Source: Porogramme epimiltina
Lineage: Eukaryota > Basidiomycota > Agaricomycetes > Polyporales > Polyporaceae
Reading direction: 5' to 3'
NCBI GenBank assembly: GCA_900155495.1
Contig: FTLJ01000362.1
Coordinates: 1-64,000 of the forward strand
Length of the DNA: 64,000 bases
In this document: piece by piece, positions 1 through 10,710 of the stretch
Layout: the number at the start of each line of letters is the position of its first letter
Numbering within the stretch: position 1 is the stretch's first letter
Translations under genes and position numbers: made by a program
Notes under the pieces: generated by a model
Database searches by the model: none
The model's input: the letters and a program-made list of their open reading frames with translations, nothing else
Told to the model about the DNA's origin: nothing

Positions 1-289
1 GGGTGCGGGCGTGGGCGCGGGTGTGGGCGTGGGGCGGGGGCTCCCGGGGTAGGACGGGCAGCGCGAGCTCGGGCGTGCCTGGGAGGGATCGCGGGGGCAA
101 AGTGGGGGTTGAGGGGGGCTCCATGTCGACGTGGCTGAGGACGTCGTTGGGCGCGTTGCTCGGGTGGATGCGATACGTGGTCGGTTCTCCACCGAAGCGA
201 ACTCGCTGAGGGTGTGGGTTGTCTATCGCGGCTTGTATGGGTGGGCCGATGGGTTGGTATCCAGGGTAGTAGGGGATGTAACTTGGCAT
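1..289 (-). CDS. DUF6699-type protein, 5' part (runs off window)
   Basis: Open frame on the minus strand starting at the ATG at 289 (MPSYIPYYPGYQP) and continuing without stop to the window edge, so the 3' part, including the expected DUF6699 core, is missing here. The visible 96 residues are rich in Pro, Tyr, His and Ser. This low-complexity N-terminus is what the other DUF6699 proteins of the window carry ahead of their core. A TATA-like element lies about 105 bp upstream of the ATG. The family assignment rests only on this N-terminal style and on the neighbourhood, so it is an inference. Function unknown. Confidence 0.5.
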   Translation of the reverse strand, partial: MPSYIPYYPGYQPIGPPIQAAIDNPHPQRVRFGGEPTTYRIHPSNAPNDVLSHVDMEPPSTPTLPPRSLPGTPELALPVLPREPPPHAHTRAHART

Positions 290-394
290 TGACGGTGACG
301 ATGGCCGAAGGCGAGGGGGGTGCAGTGTTGCGTGTGGTGGGGCTGAGTTCAAGTCATCGGTGGGTGGTGGGGAACTGAAGGAGTACGTGTAGTG

Positions 395-401
395 TATATA
401 T
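395..401 (-). promoter_or_regulatory. TATA-like element of the edge DUF6699 gene
   Basis: ATATATA read on the minus strand, about 105 bp upstream of the ATG at 289. Core promoter assignment is by motif and position only. Confidence 0.35.
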
Positions 402-3058
402 GTACGCGTATTGCCGGGTCTCGGGATGGAGCAGGCGCCGTCAACTGTGGCTATTGCGGGAAGAGATCCTCTGAAAAGCCATGCAGCTCTCCCAGCAACA
501 AAAGTCGCCTCGTGCCATGACTTTAGAATGGTGAAACACGAATGACTCGTCGCGCAGCTTCCCGAGTAGAGGTATTCCATAATCTCAGATCTCGTCCAAA
601 GAAGGCAACTTGCGTACTCCTTGCGATTGGCAAAGGTCATCGAGCGTAACAGGGTCGGGTGATGTCTGTCCGCGACGGAAACCAGAAGTAGGGTCGCAGA
701 AGCGGCATCACATAACTAGGTCATTGGTTGGTGTTGGTGGCCTGGCCTTAGGCTGGACTGAGGCTTGTAGGTCCGGCGGCTGTTGGGAGAGCAAGACGGT
801 AAGTTTAAGTTTCCATATATCATCCAACAGAGAAGACCAGCGGGCGGCGAGGACCGGCGCAGGAGACGAAAGGCGGCGAGGGAAAGAACTGCGGTATCTG
901 ACAGTGACGATGCATCCCGTCCAGCCAAACTCAAATTCAAACTCAGGCACGTCGTACCGCATGAGGCGAACGCCATGACAGACTGTTGCGCGAGCAACAT
1001 AGGCTGGCGAGGCAATGTCGCAACGACGCGAGAATCTTCTTCTCGAGGCGCCGCGGGTCGATGTGGTTTGAATGCACGGCCTTCGCAGCCCAGAAGCTCC
1101 ACAATCACAGGTTCGTGTGCCAGTCAAAGACCTCGTGTCGGTGTCACGGGCCATGACAAACTGGAATCTCGCCGAGGCGGAGTGAGGGCAATGCGCGCAC
1201 AATGAGCCCCATAGCCTCGTTCCCAATTTACCGATCCCGGGATATCCCAGTGCGCCGTCCATTCGCCCACTTTCGGCTCTCGACCGACCCCGTCGCCGAC
1301 ACGCCCCCTTCGTCCGACACGCACCCCGAGAGTCAGGAACAGAGTTGGGCGACAGACTTACGATTTGATTCTTCAGTCCGAAGCCAAGACGGATCACGGC
1401 GGGAACGCGCCCCTTTCGGAGGGCCTCTTCCCTCCGATGGGGATGAAGGGTTGTTCACTTGTTCATTCACGAAGACTCGGGAATTCTTTGCGATGGAAGT
1501 TCCAGAGCCCAACCACATACCGTCAGGCCTGACAGCAAGGGTGGGAGATCAAGCGATCTGGGGTGCAGACGGGCGGAGCCTGGAAGATACGGATGTGTGT
1601 GAGCATTGGAAACCTGAGTTTCTGAAGCACAATAGTTCCAAGCCAGCTGCAGCATCTAGTTAGACGATTTGCCGCTTCGCATCCACGGATTTACTCCAGG
1701 TACACGCCCAGTGGCAGAATGACGCGTTAAAAGAAATATATTGACCAAGACCCGTGCCCGCCTTCTTTGACAGCTCGCGTAGCGACTTGCCATCTTGGAC
1801 GGAGCCCTGAGCGAGCACCCCCAATATTTCTCGCCCCGTGCAGCGGCCTCGGTTTCGACCGCTCGCGTTGCCGTAAGATGGCTAGCTTGACACTGCCAAT
1901 GGCACCTGTGCACGCGCGCGGTCCCGCACCGCATGCGCAGCACCACATTGTATCCCAATAGGCACCCTGCTCGCAATACCAAGAAAAGAAAGAAAACTTG
2001 ACGAAGAAGTGAGGTATATCGAAATTGGATGGCGAAAGATTGTAGATAGATGGGATGAATAATGGGGGGAGAAGCAGCAGGAAGTGAAAAAAAGCGAGCA
2101 GTAATCCAGACGAACCTCGATCAAGAATAGAATGGCCAAAGGCGCATCATTGTGGTCGGGCACGTACACGACGTACACGCCCCGTGTGATGTTCATGGGA
2201 TAGAGGGGTGGCGGGGATTGGGCCTGGGTCTTCCCATTGACTAGCGATGCTTTACTCCGTGTCTGTGCGGAGACACGCGGCGGCGACTAGGATAGCTTTG
2301 TAAGAACTTTGGAGCCACCACCTAGATAGATCAGAAGGAAGTGCCGTATTGTTGCCAAGAGTTGCGGCATAGAGAGAGATGGTGGCAAATTGACACAGGT
2401 AGACAATGGCGAGAGACAAGTGCAATGTGGTTGGCGTTCGGTTGCAACCCAGGTTGACAGTCGACTGGCGACGCTACAGTGGATTACATAATACGCCTAA
2501 GCAATTCGGGAACTCGGTCACCTCACTGCGGAGTACCGCCGAGGGCCCTGCAACTTTCGAAACTGATGCAATTTACTCAGTTATCGCTAATACAGGTATG
2601 ACGACTGGACAAATTTAACACATCCTAGGTTACAAGGATGAGGCGAAAGCCACAAAACATTACACACCAAACCCAAACCATCCGCCGTTTCACCTCCTCA
2701 CCGTGCGAGCTTCAGCAACCTCGAAACCAATACCCCTTGTCCCAGCACTTACACATGCCCTACAGACGTGAACTCCCCCCAAGGTCCGAGACGTAGAATT
2801 GAGCGGGAGGAAAGAACCGTAGCACGGAAGGTTGCTTGCTCCATGCGGCGCATAGCTAAGCGTCCCGTAGAGCCTCGAGGTTGTGGTCTGCCGCACCGCA
2901 GCACGTACGGGTGTTTCGATGCGCCCTAACTCCACGTCGGAGATAGGAGCAACAGGGAAAGAGGGAGCGCTCCGAGCCTGGATCATGGCGAAGCCGGTGA
3001 GACGGAAATGCGTTGGGTGGATTGCAGTGGGCAAGCGTTCTGGACGCTGAGGCTGTCG
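402..3058. other. intergenic, no supported gene
   Basis: Overlapping open frames on both strands here show no family resemblance. The one exon-like piece is on the minus strand: an ATG at 2196 (MNITRGVYVVYVPD), a GTTCGT donor near 2115 and a possible acceptor near 1973. It could run on to a stop at 1727, giving roughly 100 residues, but the second half is Arg/Cys-rich and unconvincing. It may be a decayed C-terminus of a DUF6699-like gene. Confidence 0.3.
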
Positions 3059-4949
3059 TCAGTTGCGCGAGGCCGAATGCCGCAGGGCTTGCAGATCCTC
3101 CAATTCGGACAGAAACCTGGATATCGCACTCGTCTTGTCATAGCACTGCCCCCACGGCACCCACTCCCTCTCCTTCGGGCCGCTGAGGTCACGGAGTCTC
3201 TCCATCTTGTCGCCTTCGAGCCGCGGAAAGAGGCGATGCAGAGCGCGGGCAAGACGGGCTCCGTCTGAGCACGCGAACGGGTCCCGCGAGCTTGGGAGGG
3301 GGCAGAACCGCGCGAGCGTAGGCTCGGGTGAAGGTGTTGAGCCCGCAACGCGTTCCTCGAGCACACGAAGCTCCTCTTCTGAGATGTCTGCGACGACCAT
3401 AACGAGCTCCTCAAGCCGGGGACAACGTCGGGCGAAGTCCACAACACCGAGGATGGAAGGCACGGGGCCGGGCGTGGCTGCTAGGAGAGTTATCGCCTGA
3501 GATCGGAACTTGAAAAGAGAAAGGCGGGGCCAGGCCGACGCCATGAGCGTAAGATGCTGGACGGTGAGGCTGACAAACCGCGATGACACGCTGAGTGACA
3601 CTTCTTCAATTTCGTGGAGGGAGAGCAGGGGCTCGGCGAATTGTACGAAATCGAGGGGTATTTCCTGAGGGAGTATAGAGTAGAAGATATCCAATCGAAT
3701 GATCCGCAAGGTGCGGGCGAAACCGATCAAAGGCGAAATCGTAGAGAGAAGGGCGGGATCCCCGGTAAGCTGGTGGTCGTCGTCGCGCAGGCAGCCGAGT
3801 GATATGGAGGATAGCGGGGATTGGGGCGGAATTAGTCGCAAAACTTGCGCTACGCGGTCGGCGTCGGCGTTGTGTAGTTCGAGTTCCTCTAGGGCCGGAA
3901 ACCATCTCGATGACTGCTCGTCGCGTACTACGAAAGGCAGGCTTTTGGTGATCGGCATGGTCCAATTCAATGAAACCCGAAGTCGCCTCAGCTCTGGAAG
4001 CTTCAAGAAGTATTTGAAGAAGGAGATATCGACAGGGGCCTCGGTCATCTCTATAGAGCAGAGATGGTGGCAGTTGTGAAGAGGTTTGAAATCCTCGCAC
4101 GCGTACTCGAGCCCGCACTTGATGTGCCTGATATGAGGAGCTCTGGCAGCGATGATTCCTATATCCTTTGGTACGCCCGTGAGGGGTGGGCACAGCCGGA
4201 CTAGCCTGTCCCAAGGTTCTTCATGGGGGTGCCAAAGGACGACGACAGAGAGCGTGGGCGGGACGAGGAGGGCTAGAAGTCGATCGCGGCTACTCGATTG
4301 ATGGCCATTTTCAGATGCGTCCTGCGTACGTTGCCAGGCGAGCAGCCTCAGATTGGGGAATAATGGCTGGCCGTTGGTTCGTTCGAAGAGGGCGTCGAAT
4401 ACGGCAGGGTCGATGTAGTACGGGATAGAGGAGTCCGAATGATTGTGATAAGCCAGCTCACGTATGCGTGCAGCGTAGCGCTGTAACGACGCCCATTCTT
4501 GTGCGTCGATGTCACCAGACAAAGTCTAGTGGGGGATAAGAACACAATGAACAACAGCTGAAGACAGGGGAAAGGCCACGCACGTAAGAGTCCACCTCAT
4601 AATTGGCATAGTCTCCGTATTCTTGACTTGCGCGGACCTCCTTCTTGACTATTGTGGCCGAGAGTAGATTGAGCACGGCATAGAGGCCACCGCGGGGAGC
4701 GGCCCATAGTTCATTTAGGGCGACATCCGCGAAGGCCTTGCACACCAAAGCGGCATTGATTAACGTCTTCCGCTTCTCATCCACTTCCAAAGCATCTCGT
4801 TTGCAATCTAAAACAAGAGAGTCGATAGGGCACGGGCCCCAGTAACGGTGGTGGCGTCCAGATGCAGTGATGAAGGGCTTAGCGATCGAGAAGTGGCGGA
4901 AGATTTCGGAGAGGATGTCGTAGTTGAGCTGAGGTGAGTGTTCGGTCAT
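3059..4949 (-). CDS. F-box/LRR-like protein
   Basis: Two exons, 4949..4584 and 4525..3059, joined across a 58-nt intron (donor GTGCGT, acceptor CCACTAG, phase 0); 610 residues. The N-terminus (LNYDILSEIFRHFS) is an F-box-like helix, followed by a conserved block with LVCKAFADVALNELW and GGLYAVLNLL. The rest is a long stretch of irregular leucine-rich repeats. F-box proteins are substrate adaptors of SCF ubiquitin ligases; this role is known for the family and only inferred here. The intron sits exactly where the paralogues at 35.0, 40.0 and 43.5 kb have theirs, which supports the model. The target protein is unknown. Confidence 0.8.
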
Positions 4950-5384
4950 CGCCCAGAGAGAGGGGGTGAGGTCCTATGTAGTTGGGGGTAAGGAAGGCAT
5001 GGCCTACGACAATCCCCGACTACTGCTCCGGGGCCCTGCCGAGTACCCCGGTGTATCCAGCGTCAGCTATCGGGCCTTGCTCATCGCGCTTGCTATGTGA
5101 TTCCTTTGTCCACTGAGAAGTATTGAAGTCAGAATCCAAGAGAGTTTACGAGCATAGGAGACTGAACATGACGACGACGAAGGAATAGGAAGAAGACCAG
5201 GAAGAAACATGCTAGCAGCGAGTGAACAGTAATACAACATGTATGCCACACCGAGCTCTACCGGAGTTTCAACTTTTGAAGACCCAATTGATGGTATCAG
5301 TATGACCAGATAAGCGGGTCTGCTGAATAATACTACTATGCACGTATACAACGAGATGATGTGCTGGTAGAGACTACGGGGCGT
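4950..5384. other. intergenic
   Basis: Spacer between the 5' end of the F-box gene and the 3' end of the DUF6699 gene, both on the minus strand. No gene or clear TATA box seen. Confidence 0.4.
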
Positions 5385-6248
5385 TCATCTATTGCTCTTC
5401 CCCACCTCCACGACATACACCTCCCCACAGCGCGTCCCCCTGGGGAGCTCATGCAACATTGCGGGCCTGATACCCAGAAATTTCCTGTGCCTACTCAAAT
5501 AGTCGACCTTCAAAAACGCTTCGCGCGCTCTGCGCCCGTCCTCCGGAAACCGCGCACATCGCTCATCTGCTGCCTGCATGAGGCCCCCCTGCTCACGCTC
5601 GCCAAGACCCATGAACTCGCGCGCGGGCACGGTCTCGCGCAGCCCTTGGTATAGACCGTCGAGCACATCCCAGACGGTGACGAACGGCGTGGCTGAGAGA
5701 GACCCTGCCGCAGGCGCGACAATTTCGATTTGTAGGGGATGATGTGGGAAGACGAGCGTCAGCGTGCGGAGGGCCCCGTCCATGGGTGAAGGGCCGATCC
5801 AGGCTGCTGGGCGGAAGAGGTCCGACTGCGTGACGGAGGGACTACGCAGGAGAGCGTCGGAGGGCGGGTAAATGACGTCCCACGCAAGGATGGGTTCCGT
5901 TGCGAAGCGCGAGGGGAGCGCGAGTACAGGGTCGACATTGGCATGTTCCTCGGGGTATCGATAAGGCTCGTGGTCGCGAGGTGGCCGCGCGGGGTATGGT
6001 GGGTGGATAGATGCGCTCCTGGGTCGTCCCCATGGTACATCAAGGGGACGAGGTTGGCCTTCTTCGGAAAAGGTCCACGCGGGGTCAGGCGACCTTGCCC
6101 AGGGCGGCGGGGACGATGAAGTGGAAGAGTGAGGCGACTGGGGGTTCCAGTACGGGGACGGGTGTGTTTGTAACGGGGCTAGTGCCAATGGGGTCCAGAC
6201 AATGTGTGCCGGCCCACTAGATGGAAAATATGATGAGGTAGAGGACAT
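5385..6248 (-). CDS. DUF6699 protein, intronless
   Basis: Single exon, 287 residues, ATG at 6248 with a TATAAAG box about 55 bp upstream. The first ~120 residues are Pro/Ser/Tyr-rich and probably disordered. The DUF6699 core follows: a beta-rich strand (LTLVFPHHPLQIEIV), the helix motif VTVWDVLDGLYQGLRETV near residues 188-206, then VDYLSRHRKFLGIRP near the C-terminus. The tail (GEVYVVEVG) closely matches the protein at 14.65 kb (GEVFVVEWG), so these are paralogues. DUF6699 proteins are abundant in agaricomycetes and functionally uncharacterised. Confidence 0.85.
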   Translation of the reverse strand: MSSTSSYFPSSGPAHIVWTPLALAPLQTHPSPYWNPQSPHSSTSSSPPPWARSPDPAWTFSEEGQPRPLDVPWGRPRSASIHPPYPARPPRDHEPYRYPEEHANVDPVLALPSRFATEPILAWDVIYPPSDALLRSPSVTQSDLFRPAAWIGPSPMDGALRTLTLVFPHHPLQIEIVAPAAGSLSATPFVTVWDVLDGLYQGLRETVPAREFMGLGEREQGGLMQAADERCARFPEDGRRAREAFLKVDYLSRHRKFLGIRPAMLHELPRGTRCGEVYVVEVGKSNR

Positions 6249-6302
6249 GGCGGGGGAAGAGCGTACGAAGGACGAGAGAGTTCAAACGGCCACGTTGGGT
6301 TA

Positions 6303-6309
6303 CTTTATA
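6303..6309 (-). promoter_or_regulatory. TATA box
   Basis: TATAAAG on the minus strand about 55 bp upstream of the DUF6699 start at 6248. Confidence 0.5.
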
Positions 6310-6999
6310 TTAGGAGATACGGCGACACGACTTGCCTTATTTACACCTCTCCCAGAGAAGGCGAGTAGACTCGTGGTACCGGTGCTGCAGCATAGTCATA
6401 GCGCAAAATGCCCATTGTGCCATTGTCAATTGACACCAGCCTGTTTAGGAATGTTGCATGAGGCCCGGCAGTACACGGGGATAGCGGATGTAAGGGACTG
6501 CGTGAGATTGCTGGGATTTCCCATGCAAGCACGCGGACACTATACTTCCTTTCCAGTGCGAAATTGAAAAGACCTGGCCAGCGGCGTGGTCCGACTCGGC
6601 ACTCAAAGTGTCTAGAGATAGACATCCTCGAAATTGCGAGTTCGCTGCGAGCACGTCCCTTAGATGCAGTGAAGGGCTGCGAGTTGACTAAGCAACGGAG
6701 GAGAGGGGCCTATTTCAGGGCTTGTCTGCGCTGGCCAGTGCTACTCGACTATAGGCCCGGGGATCACTGTCCGAGGCTCCCAAAGAGGAGACCATTGCCA
6801 GATGTGACTACGAGCGTGTAGGGGGCCGGTGGTTCAATGCCCCGATCCGAGGGAATCGTCCGGGCCCTCCAGTGTGGACCATCGCCCCCACTCCGAGTTG
6901 CTCTGTTTCAGTCAGCGCTCAAGGCACACGAACATCAAGGAAATCGTTATAACATAGAAACAATAGGCGAAGACATCTATATCAACCAATTAAACGCGT
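6310..6999. other. intergenic
   Basis: No supported gene. Contains upstream DNA of the DUF6699 gene and the 3' flank of the C2H2 gene. Confidence 0.4.
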
Positions 7000-7770
7000 T
7001 CACTTCGCCTCCACCTGGGCAGCCGCCTGCGCCTTGAGAGACTCCTGCACCTCTTGCCTCAGCGGCTTCAAGACCTGCAAACCTTCCCCCAGCGCCTCGG
7101 CCTTGACCTTCTGGTACGACACGTTCGCGCCCTCGTCCCACACGCAGCGGCCGCCGCCGTTGCGGAGGTGGCGCAGGAGCGCGTCGCGGCGGCTGAACAC
7201 GTGGCCGCAGCCGCCGACCATGCTGGTGCCGTCGACGATGTACACCTGCATGTGGCGCATGTCGAGCCCGCGCTCCTTGGCGCGCGCGACGGGCACGCCG
7301 CAGCACGCCCAGAACTCGTCGGGCGTGAGGTGCGTCTGGATGTGGCGCCGGAGGTCAACGCGGCGCGGGCTCTTCTGCACGAACGGGCAGTGCGGGCAGT
7401 TCCACGACTCGGACGCCGCGTGGGCGATGTGGTCGGTGTGGGAGGAGGTGGAGGGAGGGGTGGCTTGGACGTTGCGGCGCGGGTGCGCGGTCATCTGCAG
7501 CTCGTCCGTGCGGATGGAGGACGAGGATGCGCTTGCAGCTTGGGCGCGCGCGGAAGGCACCGCGTCGGGCCGATCGTAGGGGCGGGGGCGGGCCGAGTGG
7601 GCCGCGCCGTCCCCGACGCCACCTGACCTCTTGGTAGGAGACTTCGGAGAAGAGAGCTTGTCGATAGCCGGGGTAACCTCCCGCCCAACGTCGCGGCGGG
7701 TGTTCTCCGAAGGCTTGGAGCCGTCGCCGACTTGCTCGCGGGCGTTCGTGGAAGTGATCTTGTCAGACAT
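7000..7770 (-). CDS. C2H2 zinc-finger protein, putative transcription factor
   Basis: Single exon, 256 residues. The first ~120 residues are Ser/Pro/Arg-rich with no predicted fold. One finger is clear: CPHC at residues 125-128 with H143 and H147 (C-x2-C-x14-H-x3-H). The second region has C156/C157, then GGCGHVFSRRDALLRHLRN around 186-204, the R-x-D-A-L-x-R-H signature common in basidiomycete C2H2 proteins. A short basic, Gln/Ala-rich tail follows. Nuclear DNA binding is likely from the family; targets are unknown. A TATTTAA element lies ~100 bp upstream. Confidence 0.8.
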   Translation of the reverse strand: MSDKITSTNAREQVGDGSKPSENTRRDVGREVTPAIDKLSSPKSPTKRSGGVGDGAAHSARPRPYDRPDAVPSARAQAASASSSSIRTDELQMTAHPRRNVQATPPSTSSHTDHIAHAASESWNCPHCPFVQKSPRRVDLRRHIQTHLTPDEFWACCGVPVARAKERGLDMRHMQVYIVDGTSMVGGCGHVFSRRDALLRHLRNGGGRCVWDEGANVSYQKVKAEALGEGLQVLKPLRQEVQESLKAQAAAQVEAK

Positions 7771-7867
7771 GATGTTGTAGAAGTTTGGAAGTCGAGAGGT
7801 GTGGAAGACGCTGAGAGGACGGGAGAGAAGGGGTGTGTGATTTCATCGAGGTCGAAGATTCCGCCAC

Positions 7868-7874
7868 TTAAATA
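7868..7874 (-). promoter_or_regulatory. TATA-like element of the C2H2 gene
   Basis: TATTTAA on the minus strand about 100 bp upstream of the ATG at 7770. Confidence 0.35.
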
Positions 7875-8254
7875 TGCCCATACATGCTCGCCTTGACGAG
7901 AGCATTCCATAGTGTGGCCGAGGCGTGAGCACAAAGACATAGGGGTCGAACGGCCAACCCTAGCTTCGGCTTCAAGCACTAACAAAGAGGCCAGCGGAGA
8001 GAAAGGCCTTTTGGAATATGATGGCTACTTCACATAGAGAACTGCCTGGGGAGAATACAGCGGCCACAGTTGAAGCGCTTATTCAAATGACTAAGCCACT
8101 GATCAAAGGATACACGGGAATGTCCGCGCTGTGGCCACGCGAGCACATGGCGAAATTGGGAATCCCTACGTGGCCGATGTTAGCTAAGACAGAGTGGTCC
8201 ATAGGAAGACAAAACCGACCTCAGAGAGATCTTTTGCAGGCCACAGGCCACAGA

Positions 8255-10642
8255 TCACGTAGAGAGTGCGCACTCGAAGCTTGTGGCCTTGCTAGGGTCT
8301 CCCCCAACGAAGCGCACGCTGAGCGGGTACTGTAACAAACGATGGGTCAGCTACCCGTCCAGACAATGGTGTCCGTGGGCACATTGCGCTCGCGGAAGGT
8401 GCGAGGCGAAGTGGGGCTAGAGAGCACGAACCTTGCAGATTGGACGCGTGAAGTCCACGCCCTGCGACGCGTCTCCGTTTGTGAAGTGGGCGCCGGTGAG
8501 CTGTTCGGGCGCCACTCCCTCCTCGACCCAGCGCACGATCGCATCGAGGACATTGTGTTGTGCGTCGTTCACCAGAGCTGGTTGCGTATCACCTGCCGCG
8601 CCGAACGAAGTTGCGCCTGTGCCACCCTGTCGGTCGCGTCGCGACACTTAGGTCAGCATGGGATCAACTTGGAGAAGGGAGTGCTCACTGAACTGTAGGA
8701 CAATGGACGTTAGTGAGATCACGTCACGTGCGGAAAACGTGGAGGGCGAGTGAACGCACCAGTGCTGCATGCCGCCGACAGCGAAAAGTCGGTAGAAGTC
8801 GTCGATGTTCATTTCCGTATGCTCGGTCATGAAACGATGGACCGTCTCATAATAGTGCACGGAGTTGCCCGGGCTGATCAGCTGGTCGGCCCACCCCACG
8901 TAGTGGATGAGCTTCCCATTGTGTGACGGGCCCGCGAAACCTGAGATGTTCGGGTTGATGGCCTGTGCGTTGTGATGAGCTATCCACGTAGCACCCAGAG
9001 TGGCTACATGTAACTCACGTTCATCTGTCCTGGATCGATCTCATCGGCGATTCTGATGACCTCGGGGTTGTAGTCGAACAGACTGAAGTTAGTGTCGCTG
9101 CCAAGAGCTACGTCAGCCGAGCACACGTGGAGAACATGTCATGACTAACTTGAGGACGAAGAACTGGAAGTAGTTGACGGAGAGCTGGAATGGGCTCGAT
9201 CCCACAAGGCCATTGAAGAACCCGAGTTCTCCTCCCGGGAAGTAGGGGCCGAAAATGTACGTTTGATTGGTCTCGACGTAGTTTGAATAGATGCGATGGA
9301 GGGCGAAAATCTGTGCTCCTGTAAGACATGTCGACGTATTCTGACCTGGACGGCATGTCAAGGTCTCAGGGCGGAAGCTGGCAGCAAAAGGGTCAACGCT
9401 GATCGTACAACGCTGCTCGAGGGCATACCTGCATGCCCTTGGGTCGGCGACGATGCCATCGGTGAGCTGGCGTACTGCGTGAGAGAAGCAACGAGCAGCT
9501 GCAGTGAAGTCACTTACCCCATCAAGCGCGTCACATTGCTTGAGAACTTCGGGCGCGATGACGTCACTCCAAACACTGGCTGGGATGAAGCGAGCAGAGG
9601 TTTCGGGCAACGTGTTGAGATTGATATGAATAGACCATGGCTGGAGGTGAGTCATCCAGTTTGCAGGAGAGCCAACAACCTAAGGAACTGTGAGTTCCAT
9701 GAAGTGTAGAAGTACGCATTCGTAGGACGTACAACGCCATCGAAGTCGCCGGGGAACTCCTGGACCTCCTTCAAACTTCAGAGAACAGATCAGGCAATAG
9801 CATATCAGGCATAGCAAAACTAACATACCCCTGTCGCCCGCCTGTGAGGTAAAAGTTAGCGTGGAGAAGAAAAGAATGGTTCCCATGTACATACCGGTCG
9901 AACATCCAAGGTAGTAAGACTTGTTGATCTTGTCGCCGTAATACTGCTGGATGATTTCCTTGCTATCGAGAACCATCAACCGGAAGGCGCGCCAGCCAAA
10001 GTCAACCATTGCATTCTACCATGTTGAAACACGTAAGCGATTATATTCCGTGCTTCAGAAGGCAATTACTCACGTCGTTGTGTGGACCACCCCAAGTGCC
10101 ATCGTTCGCCGTGCTCGAATGGCCCGTGTTGGTCGACATGCCTGCGACTAGGTTACAACGGGTCTAGTAAGCACGCGCAAGAGTAAAATGGTCCATGTGA
10201 CGACTCACATCCCCGCTTCACTGCGATGAGTCCAAGATCTCCAACATTGACTGGAAGACGTCAGTCAGTGCGCGTTAGAAATAAAGAACCGGACACGTCA
10301 CTCACTCCCTCCAGAGAGCCCACCATTGCCGACCGCGAGCGAGCGTCCGTTCCACTCATCGGGCAGCCAAACTTCAGTGAGCGCGGACGAACCGGCGGTC
10401 GTGTTTGTCGTGATGACAAACTGTACCCGACAAAAGGCGGGAAGGGAGCTCGTGTTGATGGATGACTGCGGGGTCGTGATCGAGATGGTGGCATTTGCGG
10501 GGAAATGGGTGGTGCTGTTGAGCTTGACGTTCGGGATGTTCAGTTTGAGGCTGTTGCACGTGGCCGCCGATCCTCGGCGGCCGATGGCGGCAGCACTAAG
10601 GGCGAGTCCGAGAGCAGTGAGGAGCCCAGACTTGAGATGCAT
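8255..10642 (-). CDS. tannase/feruloyl esterase family protein, secreted
   Basis: Fourteen exons: 10642..10306, 10250..10209, 10147..10074, 10015..9895, 9841..9829, 9775..9733, 9679..9518, 9466..9429, 9377..9150, 9097..9019, 8962..8760, 8692..8689, 8626..8432, 8329..8255; 537 residues. The N-terminus (MHLKSGLLTALGLALSAAA) is a signal peptide. Family landmarks are GCSTGGRQG, with the nucleophile Ser next to a Cys; YVGWADQL, with the catalytic Asp; and MQHCSGG, with the catalytic His next to a Cys. Together these form the CS-D-HC arrangement known for fungal tannases and feruloyl esterases. Such enzymes hydrolyse gallate or hydroxycinnamate esters outside the cell; the exact substrate is unknown. 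Almost every exon length equals that of the paralogue at 32.2 kb. The chosen ATG precedes the signal peptide. Confidence 0.88.
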
Positions 10643-10702
10643 GGCGGTCGACGTGGAGGAAAGGAGACTGTTGACCACGGGGCTCGGGGTAGTTGATCTG
10701 CG

Positions 10703-10710
10703 TTTTTATA
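10703..10710 (-). promoter_or_regulatory. TATA box of the tannase gene
   Basis: TATAAAAA on the minus strand, 61 bp upstream of the ATG at 10642. Confidence 0.55.

Noticed and set aside
708..1397. 229-residue minus-strand open frame
   Set aside because: Arg/Ser-rich frame in GC-rich DNA with competing open frames on the other strand, no domain, no promoter and no resemblance to the paralogous families.
7054..7626. 190-residue plus-strand frame opposite the C2H2 gene
   Set aside because: Antisense shadow created by high GC; the minus strand carries clear zinc-finger motifs.
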